Shown: piece after piece, positions 1 through 7,942 of the stretch
How the letters are laid out: each line of letters opens with the position of its first letter
How positions within the stretch are numbered: the stretch's first letter is position 1
The notes under the pieces: generated by a model
Told to the model about the DNA's origin: nothing
The model's input: the letters and a program-made list of their open reading frames with translations, nothing else
Databases searched by the model: none
Assembly (NCBI GenBank): GCA_031265435.1
Contig: JAISCR010000154.1
Coordinates: forward strand, 1-33,985
DNA from: Treponema sp.
Lineage (GTDB): Bacteria; Spirochaetota; Spirochaetia; Treponematales; Breznakiellaceae
DNA length: 33,985 nt
Direction: 5' to 3'
Made by a program: the position numbers and the translations under genes

Positions 1-519
1 CCGCCCCTGGAGGCCAGCGATTCCAGGGTGCAGGGGAAACTCGGCTATGTGATGGCTCCCCATGACAAGCTGCAAAAAAACAACGCGTGGTTGTGGAACT
101 GGACCATGGGTCTCAATCCCAAGACCACCCAGGCAAAGAAAGAAGCGGCCTTCAGGTTTATGCTCTGGGCGACTTCCAAGGAGTACATCCAGCGGACCAT
201 TACCATGGATCCGTCAGGGAGCAGCACTCCCCCCGCGTCCCGGTCTTCAACCTACCTGCTGCCGGCCTATGCGTCGGTTCCCTACGGGCCGATGACCTTA
301 AAAACCCTGGAAGGGATGGACTTTACCAAACCCTGCCTTGACCCGGTACCCTATGTGGGCCTCCAGTACATCGCTATTCCCGAATTTGCCGATGCGGGGG
401 ATATTATGACCCGGAATCTGGCGGACTATGTGGTTGACAACATCAGCCTTGATGAAGCCCTGAGGAGAACCCAGCAGGTCTTTGAGGCGGTGGCCCGGGA
501 CGGCGGTTACAAGAAGTAA
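1..519 (+). CDS. Sugar ABC transporter substrate-binding protein (C-terminal part)
   Basis: The reading frame is open from the first base, so only the last 172 residues are present and the true start lies outside the window. The GTG at 28 is an internal valine codon. The text resembles the C-terminal lobe of family-1 extracellular sugar-binding proteins: a W-N-W-T-M-G-L segment, then an A-F-R-F-M-L-W-A-T-S helix, and a final helix with D-E-A-L-R-R-T-Q-Q-V as in polyol and oligosaccharide binders. Two MalF/MalG-type permeases follow on the same strand, which supports the role. It would capture a sugar or sugar alcohol in the periplasm as a lipoprotein, but the signal peptide is outside the window. 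The substrate cannot be read from the sequence. Confidence 0.85.
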   Translation, partial: PPLEASDSRVQGKLGYVMAPHDKLQKNNAWLWNWTMGLNPKTTQAKKEAAFRFMLWATSKEYIQRTITMDPSGSSTPPASRSSTYLLPAYASVPYGPMTLKTLEGMDFTKPCLDPVPYVGLQYIAIPEFADAGDIMTRNLADYVVDNISLDEALRRTQQVFEAVARDGGYKK

Positions 520-565
520 CGTTGTCTCAGAACTCACAGTACCGTCCGACTTATGTGCCGGACAG

Positions 566-595
566 ACAACGCCTGTCTTATAAGGCAGGCGTTGT
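566..595 (+). terminator. Strong hairpin after the binding-protein gene (attenuator or mRNA-stabilising stem)
   Basis: The arms ACAACGCCTG and CAGGCGTTGT pair over 10 bp. Three more inner pairs (one G-U) leave a four-base TATA loop. It lies 47 bases after the binding-protein stop and before the permeases. No clear U-run follows, so it is more likely a partial terminator or a 3'-end stabiliser, as is common between binding protein and permease genes. That function is inferred. Confidence 0.55.
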
Positions 596-603
596 TTATG
601 AAA

Positions 604-618
604 CAGGCGTTGCGCCTG
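604..618 (+). repeat. Second short hairpin repeating the CAGGCGTTG arm
   Basis: The sequence CAGGCG-TTG-CGCCTG is a perfect 6-bp stem with a 3-base loop. Its left half repeats the nine bases CAGGCGTTG from the right arm of the hairpin just upstream, so the two stems could form alternative structures. The rest of the gap up to 747 shows no gene. Confidence 0.45.
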
Positions 619-747
619 CGCCTGGTTATCGGCAGCGCCCCGGAGAAAAAAACTCCTGCACGGATGCGCCCAAAATACGAAGGGTAAAAATTTCTTTTTG
701 ATGATTCGCTCCGGTGTTCCGGGGGCGGATAAGGGGCGGTGAAGATT

Positions 748-1635
748 ATGAAAACCAGAACCGATTACCGTTATCTGATGCCTGCGGTGGTAGTTGTCGC
801 GATTATGACCCAGGTTCCCTTTTTGATGACCCTGATTTTTTCTACGTTGCGCTGGAATTTGTCCAGGCCGGACATTCCGCGGACCTTCAGCGGCTTTGCC
901 AATTATCTTTATTTTCTTAAAATTGAAAACTTGTCGGATGTTCCGGCTTTTTATGGTATCCTCGCTCAGACGATCCTGGTGACGGGAATGACTCTGTTGA
1001 TCTGTTCCGTGCTGGGTTTTCTCCTCTCCCTCCTCCTGGACCATCAGATCCCCGGGATCAATATCGCCCGGACCCTCATTTTAGGGCCCTTTTTCGTGAT
1101 GTCCACCGCCAGCGGGGTTATATGGAAAACGACCATCTTTAACACCACCTTTGGCTGGTACGGGACCATCGCGAAAGCTCTTGGGTTTACCCCGGTTGAC
1201 CTGATCAGTTACCATCCCCTGGGAGTCATTATCGGCCTTTTTGTGTGGCAATGGCTTCCCTTTTTCATCCTTATTATCCTGGCGGGGCTCCAGGGTCTGG
1301 ATCAGGAGGTGATGGACAGTATGCGGATGGACGGGGTGAACTGGATAGAAGGAATCCTGCGGATCAAACTGCCCCTCATCATGAACCACCTGCGGGTCGC
1401 CATTATGCTGGGTCTGGTGTTTGTTATCAAGGAATTCGGTCTTATCCTGACCACTACCGCCGGGGGGCCGGGAACCCGCTCGTATACCCTTCCCTACTAT
1501 GTATATATGCAGGTTTTCAGCGCGAACAATGTGGGTAGAGCGGGAGCCCTGGCGGCGATGACCGTCATCCTGACCTTACTTCTGGTCAACCTTATCTACC
1601 GTTCCATCGAACGGCGGAACGCGAAATACACCTAG
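748..1635 (+). CDS. Sugar ABC transporter permease, MalF/UgpA type
   Basis: This is an inner-membrane subunit of a carbohydrate importer, 295 residues. A first hydrophobic segment at about residues 9-33 is followed by several more. The cytoplasmic EAA loop, which docks on the ATPase, is visible at about 186-210 as E-V-M-D-S-M-R-M-D-G-V followed by I-K-L-P-L. I chose ATG 748 because AAGGGG lies 11 bases upstream. The in-frame GTG at 739 would put that Shine-Dalgarno too close. It pairs with the next gene to form the heterodimeric channel and follows the binding protein. The last transmembrane part (T-R-S-Y-T-L-P-Y-Y-V-Y) is typical of MalF-like permeases. No ATPase gene is seen nearby, so a shared MsmX/UgpC-type ATPase encoded elsewhere is likely (inference). 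Confidence 0.9.
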   Translation: MKTRTDYRYLMPAVVVVAIMTQVPFLMTLIFSTLRWNLSRPDIPRTFSGFANYLYFLKIENLSDVPAFYGILAQTILVTGMTLLICSVLGFLLSLLLDHQIPGINIARTLILGPFFVMSTASGVIWKTTIFNTTFGWYGTIAKALGFTPVDLISYHPLGVIIGLFVWQWLPFFILIILAGLQGLDQEVMDSMRMDGVNWIEGILRIKLPLIMNHLRVAIMLGLVFVIKEFGLILTTTAGGPGTRSYTLPYYVYMQVFSANNVGRAGALAAMTVILTLLLVNLIYRSIERRNAKYT

Positions 1636-1647
1636 GGGAAAACGGTT

Positions 1648-2508
1648 ATGAGTACCATTGAACAAATCCAGCGGCGAATGAAGATCCGAAGCATCGTTAA
1701 AAAAACGGCGCTCGCGGTAGTTATATACGTTATCGCTATTCTGTATTTCTCCCCTATCCTGTATATGTTTCTCTCCGGGTTTAAAACGGAACAGCAGGCG
1801 GTGTCCCCAAGCATTTTTTTTAAGCCGACTCTGGAAACTTACCGGAGGGTGTTGAGCGATCCGACCCTGTATCAGTATCTGCGCAATTCCCTGTTTCAGG
1901 TCTTTTTCGGCACCCTTATCAGCCTGGCTTTGGGGATCCCCGCGGCTTTTGCCCTGGTGTTCGGGCGGCTCAAAAAGCGGGAATCCTCGGGTAAAATCTA
2001 TTTGTGGTTTATCACCACCATCATCCTTCCCCCGGTGGCGGTGCTGATTCCCCTTTTTACCTGGTATCAACAGTTCAGGCTGATCAATACCCCCTATGGG
2101 CTCCTGGCGGCCTATGTGGGATTCCACGTTCCTATCGTGGTGTGGATGGTTCATTCCTTCTTTTCGGACCTTCCCAGGGAAATATTCGAGGCCGCCGAAA
2201 TTGACGGGTGTACCAAATTCCAGCGGATGACCCGGATCGCCATACCCCTGGCCCGGACGGGGATCATTTCTGCGGGCCTGCTGGTGGCGGTTTTTATCTG
2301 GAACGAATTTTTCCTGGGATTCAACCTCACGGGTAACCCCACCGCTACTCTGCCGGTGTATATGGCGCGGTTCCGGGAACAGCAGGGCCAGTTTGTCGCC
2401 CAGCTTTCGGCATCGTCAACGCTCTCGGTGCTTCCCGCGATCATCCTCGGCTGGATGACCCAAAAAGCTCTGGTTAAAGGACTGGTTTCTGGCGCGGTAA
2501 AGGGATGA
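1648..2508 (+). CDS. Sugar ABC transporter permease, MalG/UgpE type
   Basis: This is the second channel subunit, 286 residues. It has an N-terminal membrane segment at about 21-43 and an EAA loop at about 179-200 (E-I-F-E-A-A-E-I-D-G-C, then R-I-A-I-P-L). It ends K-G-L-V-S-G-A-V-K-G, the usual MalG-like terminus. A purine-rich AGGGGAAAA precedes the ATG, 12 bases after the upstream permease stop, so the pair is almost certainly co-transcribed and co-translated. The family imports di- and monosaccharides, polyols or glycerol phosphate. Specificity rests with the binding protein, most of which is outside the window. Confidence 0.92.
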   Translation: MSTIEQIQRRMKIRSIVKKTALAVVIYVIAILYFSPILYMFLSGFKTEQQAVSPSIFFKPTLETYRRVLSDPTLYQYLRNSLFQVFFGTLISLALGIPAAFALVFGRLKKRESSGKIYLWFITTIILPPVAVLIPLFTWYQQFRLINTPYGLLAAYVGFHVPIVVWMVHSFFSDLPREIFEAAEIDGCTKFQRMTRIAIPLARTGIISAGLLVAVFIWNEFFLGFNLTGNPTATLPVYMARFREQQGQFVAQLSASSTLSVLPAIILGWMTQKALVKGLVSGAVKG

Positions 2509-2521
2509 ACCGGGTGAAGAG

Positions 2522-4033
2522 ATGAACCCAGGGATCCTCGTTTATGATATTGGAACGACCAGCGTAAAGTCCGCGGTATTTGATCTGTCCGGCCGTCCCG
2601 TGTTTTCCGCGTCCGCCCCTTATCCGACCGAATTTCCCCGGCCCGGCTGGGCGGAACAGGACCCGGAACAGTTTTGGACCGCAGCGGTTAACAGTACCCG
2701 GGATCTGTTCGCCCGGCCGGAACTGAGTTCCGTGGAAATAGCCGTAGTGGGCCTTACCGGCCACATGAACGGCTGCCTGGCCGTGGACGCCCGGGGGACT
2801 CCGACCTACCCGGAACTGATCCACGCCGATTCCCGCAGCGGCGTCCAGAGCGCGCGGATCCGCGGCCTTTTGGGGGAGGATTTTCTCTACCGGGAAACGG
2901 CAAACCGTACCGACGAACATCTTTCCCTGCCCAAGATCCTGTGGCTCAAGGACGAACAGGAAGAGGCCTTTAAAAAAACCGCCTGGTTTCTCAACGCCAA
3001 GGATTATTTACGGTTTAAACTGACCGGCCGTTTGGGGTACACCGACTTTTCCGACGCGTCCCTTACCGGGGCCTTTAACCTTGAAAAACGGGACTGGTCC
3101 TGGGACATCATCGACGCCCTGAACCTGCCCCGGGAGCGGTTTCCCTCGGTGGGGAGCAGTGTTGAAGAAGGCGGGGTTCTTTCCAAAGAAGCCGCCGCTC
3201 TTTTGGGCCTGCCCTCGGGTATCCCGGTTTCCCTGGGGGGCGGGGACGGTGCCTGCGCGACCCGGGGCAGCGGCATCGCAGGCGGCGGGGATGCCTATAT
3301 CTCTCTGGGGTCCAGCGCCTGGGTTTCCCGGCTGTCTTCCGCGCCGGTTTTGGATCCCGGACGGCGGATCCAGAATTTTTTTGATCTGAACGGCCGTTCC
3401 TGTAATGTCTGCGGGACCCTGCAAAGCGCGGGGATCGCCGTGGATTGGGCCCTGGCCCTGCTCCGGAAAAAGGAATCCGAAGATTACCGCCGGATCGAAC
3501 AGGATCTGGAAACGGTTCCGCCGGGCTCGGAGGGAGTGATTTTTCTTCCCTCCCTGATGGGGGAACGAACCCCCCACTGGGACGCTTCCGCCCGGGGGAT
3601 GTTTATCGGCCTTTCCCTCTCCTCAAATTCCAAAACTCTGCTCCGTGCGGTGTACGAGGGAACCGCCTTTGGGCTTAAAGAAATCATCGATATTTACGCG
3701 GATATGGCCATGCCCATTGATTCTCTGGTTCTTTTGGGGGGCGGAATCCGCAGTGAGTTTTGGCGGCGGATCATCTGCGACGTTATCGGTAAGCCGATGG
3801 CTATTCACCCCTTTCCGACCCATGCCATTTCCCTGGGCGCGGCCATGGCGGCGGGGGTTGCTGTTGGGATCTGGCCCAGCCTGGATCAGGCGCCCGGAGC
3901 CGGGGAGATGAAAGGGGAACTTATCCCGGATCCTGAAAAAACCGCAGCCTATGCCCCATATTGCGCCCTGTATCAGGAAATGTACGGCCGCCTTAAACCG
4001 GTCTTTGACGGATTGGCGAAACTCAGATACTGA
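2522..4033 (+). CDS. FGGY-family carbohydrate kinase (xylulokinase-like, substrate uncertain)
   Basis: This 503-residue protein would phosphorylate a sugar with ATP, presumably the one imported by the adjacent transporter. The N-terminal phosphate-1 loop D-I-G-T-T-S-V-K-S-A-V-F-D is at residues 9-21. The likely catalytic base is D242 in G-G-G-D-G-A. The C-terminal ATP-binding part has G-G-G-I-R-S-E-F-W-R-R near 406-415 and a helix S-L-G-A-A-M-A-A-G. Length and layout fit xylulokinase. However, the substrate-side motif reads G-H-M-N-G near residue 82 rather than the Q-M-H-G usual in xylulokinases, so I give no gene symbol. It follows the permease by 13 bases with GGTGAAGAG before the ATG, so it belongs to the same operon. 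Confidence 0.88.
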   Translation: MNPGILVYDIGTTSVKSAVFDLSGRPVFSASAPYPTEFPRPGWAEQDPEQFWTAAVNSTRDLFARPELSSVEIAVVGLTGHMNGCLAVDARGTPTYPELIHADSRSGVQSARIRGLLGEDFLYRETANRTDEHLSLPKILWLKDEQEEAFKKTAWFLNAKDYLRFKLTGRLGYTDFSDASLTGAFNLEKRDWSWDIIDALNLPRERFPSVGSSVEEGGVLSKEAAALLGLPSGIPVSLGGGDGACATRGSGIAGGGDAYISLGSSAWVSRLSSAPVLDPGRRIQNFFDLNGRSCNVCGTLQSAGIAVDWALALLRKKESEDYRRIEQDLETVPPGSEGVIFLPSLMGERTPHWDASARGMFIGLSLSSNSKTLLRAVYEGTAFGLKEIIDIYADMAMPIDSLVLLGGGIRSEFWRRIICDVIGKPMAIHPFPTHAISLGAAMAAGVAVGIWPSLDQAPGAGEMKGELIPDPEKTAAYAPYCALYQEMYGRLKPVFDGLAKLRY

Positions 4034-4109
4034 CGAACGATTCATTGTACCGGAACTTATTCGACCTGGCGGTTACAATAGCGGATTTAATTATTGACGG
4101 TGGTTATTG

Positions 4110-4159
4110 CCGCCGGTAAACCGGTATGCGGACACCGGCGGGACGAAAATTCCCCGCCG
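4110..4159. terminator. Overlapping inverted repeats between convergent kinase and aldolase genes
   Basis: Two mutually exclusive stems share the same central arm. CCGCCGGT (4110-4117) pairs with ACCGGCGG (4134-4141), and CGGCGGG (4136-4142) pairs with CCCGCCG (4153-4159). The region lies between two converging genes, where a bidirectional terminator would be expected. Neither stem is followed by a good U-run on either strand, so termination is inferred from position. The only T-run is TTTTTT directly after the aldolase stop on the minus strand, before the stems. Confidence 0.4.
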
Positions 4160-4184
4160 ATGCCGTAATAACTATTGAAAAAAA

Positions 4185-5183
4185 TCAAGCCTGACCGGCG
4201 GAACCCAGAACATTCTTGTTCTTGTGCGCGTAGAGCTTCTTGAGTTCATCCCGGGCCGGCCCCAGATACTTGCGGGGGTCAAATTCGTCGGGCTTTTCCG
4301 CAAAGACCTTACGGAGCATGGCGGTCATGGCGAGCCGTCCGTCGGAATCGATGTTGATCTTGCAGACCGCGCTCTTGGCGGCCTTGCGGAGCTGCTCTTC
4401 GGGGATGCCCACCGAGTCGCTAAGCTTGCCGCCGAATTTTTCGATAATCTGCACATACTCAATGGGTACCGATGAGGAACCGTGGAGCACGATGGGGAAG
4501 CCGGGAATCTGCTTTTCGATCTCTTCCAGGATGTCGAAGCGGAGCGGGGGAGGGATCAGTATGCCGTTAGCATCCCTGGTGCACTGTTCCGGCTTGAATT
4601 TTGCCCGGCCATGGCTGGTTCCAATGGAAATGGCCAGGGAATCTACCTTTGTCTTGCTGACAAAATCGACGACCTCGGAAGGCTGGGTATAGTGGCTGTG
4701 CTCCGCGGAAACATCGTCTTCAACGCCGGCCAGGACGCCGAGTTCCCCTTCCACGGTAACATAATCCTTCTGGGCATGGGCAAAATCCACGACTTTGCGG
4801 GTCAATGCCACGTTTTCATCGTAGGAAAGGTGGGAACCGTCTATCATCACGCTGGAAAAACCGGTTTCGATACAGTCTTTACAGAGTTCAAAGCTGTCGC
4901 CGTGGTCGAGGTGCAGTACGATGGGAATATCGCAGCCCAGTTCATGGGCATATTCCACCGCTCCTTTGGCCATATTTTTCAACAGATTCTGGTTGGCGTA
5001 TTTCCTGGCGCCGGAAGAGACCTGAAGAATTACCGGAGACTTGGTTTCCACACAGGCCTGGATGATTGCCTGCATCTGTTCCATATTGTTAAAATTGTAG
5101 GCAGGAAGAGCATAGCCGCCTTTTACGGCCTTTTCAAAGAGGACCTTGGTATTTACCAGGCCCAGCTCCTTATAGCTGGTCAT
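4185..5183 (-). CDS. fba: Fructose-bisphosphate aldolase, class II
   Basis: The enzyme cleaves fructose 1,6-bisphosphate to glyceraldehyde 3-phosphate and dihydroxyacetone phosphate in cytoplasmic glycolysis, using a divalent metal. It has 332 residues. Class II signatures are clear: V-L-H-L-D-H-G (metal-binding histidine and catalytic region), V-E-G-E-L-G, G-T-S-H-G, and V-L-H-G-S-S. A substrate loop with K-I-N-I-D-S-D follows. TAAGGAG lies eight bases before the ATG on the minus strand. It is convergent to the sugar operon and divergent from the next gene. From memory, treponemes also carry this aldolase beside the paired flaA genes, which agrees with the neighbours here. Confidence 0.97.
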   Translation of the reverse strand: MTSYKELGLVNTKVLFEKAVKGGYALPAYNFNNMEQMQAIIQACVETKSPVILQVSSGARKYANQNLLKNMAKGAVEYAHELGCDIPIVLHLDHGDSFELCKDCIETGFSSVMIDGSHLSYDENVALTRKVVDFAHAQKDYVTVEGELGVLAGVEDDVSAEHSHYTQPSEVVDFVSKTKVDSLAISIGTSHGRAKFKPEQCTRDANGILIPPPLRFDILEEIEKQIPGFPIVLHGSSSVPIEYVQIIEKFGGKLSDSVGIPEEQLRKAAKSAVCKINIDSDGRLAMTAMLRKVFAEKPDEFDPRKYLGPARDELKKLYAHKNKNVLGSAGQA

Positions 5184-5214
5184 GATATACTCCTTAATGA
5201 ATTAAGATACTTCA

Positions 5215-5243
5215 ATACTAGGCGAAAGGTTTATAATGGTCAA
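5215..5243 (-). promoter_or_regulatory. Candidate sigma-70 promoter for the aldolase gene
   Basis: Reading the minus strand, TTGACC (5243-5238) is followed by a 17-base spacer and TAGTAT (5220-5215), about 30 bases before the aldolase ATG. The -35 matches 5 of 6 and the -10 matches 4 of 6 consensus bases. It overlaps the start codon of the divergent gene, so the two could interfere. Confidence 0.5.
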
Positions 5244-6222
5244 TGATAATGGTATAAAGAGCACAAGATTGAAGACCCAAAAAACCGAATCGAAAAAAAA
5301 ACGAAGTTTCGTGTGGAAACTGCTCTGCGCCGTCCTGGTAATTACCCCAATCATCTTCTTTGCCGTTCTTTTTTACTCTCGTGATCCGGTACTCGTGGTG
5401 AATGACGCCTATTTTTCCGCGCTCTACGGGCCCAAAAGGCTCCTCTTTTCCAGGCTCGAAGCCTCATTGAGGCTATTCAGACCGGTAAAGGCTGTTACCA
5501 TTGCGGAAAATGCCGGGGCCGACATCGTTGTTCTGGCTTTGGAGGACGCCTCTCCCCGGCCTTTCTGCGTTATCGCGCCCGGCCGTTATGCCGGCAGCCT
5601 CAGACGCTACGCGGAAAAATATCCGGAAATAGACACCGGAATCCTGGGGGACGAGCCCGGACAGCCTCCCGGAAGGGCCCAGGCCTCCATAAATTCATCT
5701 TTACTGTGGTTCAGCGCAGATCGGAACGCGGATTATTACCGGGCGGGCCTCGCGGCGGGTCTTTTGGCCCGGGGAGAGGGGCGTATCCTGGTTTTTTACA
5801 ACACTCTTCCGCTTTCCGGGCAGCAGGAAGCCTTCCGTCTGGCCCTCCGGGAGCGGGGATATCAGAGGGAACCTGAAATGATCAGTTCCAGGGAAGAATA
5901 TTCCAGTTTTGACGATGTATCCTGCGTCATTCTGGCCGGTCATGCGCCGGAATTCCTCAACCGTAACCTCAATATACCGGTAATTCTCTTTTCCTGGATC
6001 GATCCTGACAAAACAAGCCGGAATACCTGCGTTATTTTTGATGATTCCCACTGGACACTGATTGTTCCCATGGTTTTGGGCATAAAAAATTCCGGCCCTC
6101 TGGCAGAGCTGAGGGGAAGGAGCATACCTTCAAAGATGAAATTTCTGCCCCAGCGTATAGAAAACAAGGGTTTCAAAAAGCTCTTGAAATCTTTTGCCGA
6201 AAGGGCCTGGCAGACCGGTTGA
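5236..6222 (+). CDS. Membrane-anchored protein with periplasmic-binding-like domain, unknown function
   Basis: I do not recognise this 328-residue protein confidently. It starts with a lysine- and arginine-rich cytoplasmic stretch (residues 1-28), then one hydrophobic segment at about 28-47. The remainder would sit in the periplasm. The soluble part alternates predicted strands and helices: A-D-I-V-V-L-A-L, then A-G-L-A-A-G-L-L-A-R-G-E-G-R-I-L-V-F, then D-V-S-C-V-I-L-A-G-H-A, then I-P-V-I-L-F-S-W-I-D. This resembles a Rossmann-like, type I periplasmic-binding-protein fold. AAAGG lies six bases before the ATG. It precedes the flaA operon by 137 bases but has a separate downstream promoter. A sensory or envelope role is possible, but nothing here proves one. 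Confidence 0.6.
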   Translation: MVNDNGIKSTRLKTQKTESKKKRSFVWKLLCAVLVITPIIFFAVLFYSRDPVLVVNDAYFSALYGPKRLLFSRLEASLRLFRPVKAVTIAENAGADIVVLALEDASPRPFCVIAPGRYAGSLRRYAEKYPEIDTGILGDEPGQPPGRAQASINSSLLWFSADRNADYYRAGLAAGLLARGEGRILVFYNTLPLSGQQEAFRLALRERGYQREPEMISSREEYSSFDDVSCVILAGHAPEFLNRNLNIPVILFSWIDPDKTSRNTCVIFDDSHWTLIVPMVLGIKNSGPLAELRGRSIPSKMKFLPQRIENKGFKKLLKSFAERAWQTG

Positions 6223-6267
6223 GGGCTATCAAAAAAATGGTTTTTGTGCCGATAATGGACGGAAGGT

Positions 6268-6296
6268 TTGACAAAAACGTAAGAAGGAAATATAAT
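6268..6296 (+). promoter_or_regulatory. Perfect-consensus sigma-70 promoter of the flaA operon
   Basis: TTGACA (6268-6273) and TATAAT (6291-6296) are separated by exactly 17 bases, an exact match to the consensus in both boxes and in spacing. Transcription should start near 6303 and give a leader of about 57 bases before the first flaA-type gene. In spirochaetes flaA genes are known to use sigma-70 promoters while core flagellins use sigma-28, which fits. Confidence 0.88.
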
Positions 6297-6359
6297 GAGG
6301 CTAAGATCTCGTTTCCCAATAACAGATTGATGATAGATCTGGGTCAAAGGAGTATTTGA

Positions 6360-7139
6360 ATGAAACATAATGGTATCGGGGCTATCTGCCTTATTCTGAT
6401 GGCAAGTCTGGGTTTGCCGGTATTTGGTGATGAAACTACCGTCAATCTTGAATCCAGAGTCATTGAGGATTTTAGCGGTTCATCCGGTCTTACATGGAAG
6501 GCTACGGCAAGCAAGTTTACCCACAAAGAGACGGATGATGAAGGGAATGTTACCGATGAATATCCGAAGCTGGCCTCGGTGGAAGCCTGGCCCATGGCTA
6601 TTTACAAGAAGGCATCCCTGGCAAATCAGGAAGAAAGTCCCAAGAGCCTGGGCATCAACGGTAATTTTGACCGCCGGGGTTACAACTGGATCGATATCTA
6701 TGCCACGAAGGCCGGTGATGACGGCGAAGAAGCGCGGTACGAGATACCTCTTCCCGGCCGTACTCAGTATTTGGATATGTGGGTATGGGGTTCCAACCTT
6801 AACTATTACATAGAAGCGTACATTCGGGACTATCAGGGAGTGGTGCATAATCTCCGCTTCGGGAATATCGGGTATACGGGTTGGCGGAACATCAGAACCA
6901 ACATCCCCAACCATATTCCCCAGTATAAGAGGATACTTCCACGCCTCGAAAGCCTGAAATTCATCAAATTCCGTATCTGGACACAGCCGGTCGAAAGGGT
7001 TAATAATTTCTATATTTACTTTAACCAGTTCAAGATCCTTACGGATACTTTTGAATCCCTCTACGACGGGGATGAACTGGCGGATCCTGAGTATGTAAAC
7101 CAGCTCTGGGATAATTCCGGCGATGGATCTTCGAATTAA
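6360..7139 (+). CDS. flaA: Flagellar filament outer-layer protein, FlaA family (FlaA2/FlaA3 type)
   Basis: This is a sheath protein of the periplasmic flagellar filament, which in spirochaetes surrounds a core of FlaB flagellins. It has 259 residues. A secretion signal spans about residues 1-24, with a likely cut after V-F-G, as expected for FlaA exported by the Sec route. The mature part carries the family pattern: W-K-A-T-A-S-K-F near the start, then Y-L-D-M-W-V-W-G-S-N-L-N-Y, then G-Y-T-G-W-R-N-I-R, and a last block F-Y-I-Y-F-N-Q-F-K-I. AAAGGAG sits seven bases before the ATG. A second FlaA-type gene follows 22 bases later. The pair matches the treponemal flaA-2/flaA-3 tandem rather than the single major flaA-1, but the exact subtype is not certain. 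Confidence 0.85.
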   Translation: MKHNGIGAICLILMASLGLPVFGDETTVNLESRVIEDFSGSSGLTWKATASKFTHKETDDEGNVTDEYPKLASVEAWPMAIYKKASLANQEESPKSLGINGNFDRRGYNWIDIYATKAGDDGEEARYEIPLPGRTQYLDMWVWGSNLNYYIEAYIRDYQGVVHNLRFGNIGYTGWRNIRTNIPNHIPQYKRILPRLESLKFIKFRIWTQPVERVNNFYIYFNQFKILTDTFESLYDGDELADPEYVNQLWDNSGDGSSN

Positions 7140-7161
7140 CGGCTTGGAAGGAGTATTAAAG

Positions 7162-7884
7162 ATGAAACGTGCAGTAATTGTTGCCCTTGTTCTGGTATGC
7201 GCCGGATTCGCGTTTGCCCAGTCTGATGATAGCGATGCTCCCCGGGCGGAGTTAATCGGTATTGATACGGCTCAGCAGAAACTGAAAGAGGTTTCCGTTG
7301 AAAAGTTTGAGCATGACGGATATTGGGCTTCCTCCATGTCAACCGATACGGGATATACGTCTACAAGGCTTTTTGCGGGCGCTCCGGCAGGTAAAGTGCC
7401 TCTGGAAGAAGAAGAGGGAATGGATATTCCCGACAGGTTTGTCCTGGGTACCCGTGTCGATTTCCTCCGCCGCGGACACACAAGCTTTACGCTCTATCCT
7501 TTAAGGCCCATTCCGATTGAGGGGATCACCAAGACAATCTCCGTCTGGGTGGTAGGACGTAACTACAACCATGAACTCAAGATCCTTATCGAAGACTTTT
7601 TCGGCAGACCCTATGAACTCTATGTGGGCACCCTCAACTTCCAGGGCTGGAAAAGGCTTACCGTGGCCATTCCTCCCCAGGCGGAAGACGGGATAAACGG
7701 CATTGTCCAGCGGAATTACCATTACAATAATCAGCTGGGCCTCAAGGTAACGGGTTTCCGCATTGAATGTGATCCCATGGAGGCCTTCGGCAGTTATTAC
7801 ATCTACCTGGACGACCTCCGGGCAACGGTAGACCTCTTTGCCGAAGACAACCGCGACCCCGACGACATGAACGACGCGTGGTAA
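7162..7884 (+). CDS. flaA: Flagellar filament outer-layer protein, FlaA family (second copy)
   Basis: This is the second sheath protein of the tandem, 240 residues. I start it at ATG 7162, which follows GGAAGGAG and begins a clean signal peptide (cleavage likely after F-A-F-A). The upstream in-frame ATG at 7123 lies inside the previous gene and would add an odd N-terminus. The body shows the same FlaA pattern as its neighbour: W-A-S-S-M, then T-K-T-I-S-V-W-V-V-G-R-N-Y-N-H, then F-Q-G-W-K-R-L-T-V, then Y-Y-I-Y-L-D-D-L-R-A, and an aspartate-rich C-terminus. The two copies align along their length but differ at most positions, so the duplication is old. They are presumably co-transcribed from the consensus promoter upstream. 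Confidence 0.87.
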   Translation: MKRAVIVALVLVCAGFAFAQSDDSDAPRAELIGIDTAQQKLKEVSVEKFEHDGYWASSMSTDTGYTSTRLFAGAPAGKVPLEEEEGMDIPDRFVLGTRVDFLRRGHTSFTLYPLRPIPIEGITKTISVWVVGRNYNHELKILIEDFFGRPYELYVGTLNFQGWKRLTVAIPPQAEDGINGIVQRNYHYNNQLGLKVTGFRIECDPMEAFGSYYIYLDDLRATVDLFAEDNRDPDDMNDAW

Positions 7885-7891
7885 AATCGCG

Positions 7892-7942
7892 ATCTGTTGT
7901 CTTATTGGAAATATCTCAGGGCATGAAAAAAAGGCAACAGAT
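7892..7942 (+). terminator. Long-loop inverted repeat after the flaA operon
   Basis: ATCTGTTGTCTT (7892-7903) pairs with AAGGCAACAGAT (7931-7942) over 12 positions with one G-U pair and a 27-base loop. It begins seven bases after the second flaA stop. No U-run follows, so it is at best an atypical terminator or an mRNA-protecting stem. Confidence 0.4.

Noticed and set aside
298..1044. A 248-codon minus-strand open frame opposite the binding-protein end and first permease
   Set aside because: It overlaps two clear transporter genes, and its product is low-complexity in H, Q, R and P as expected for a shadow of GC-rich coding sequence.
4482..5246. A 254-codon plus-strand open frame across the aldolase gene
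   Set aside because: The aldolase on the other strand has all class II motifs. This frame has no family features and no proper ribosome-binding site.
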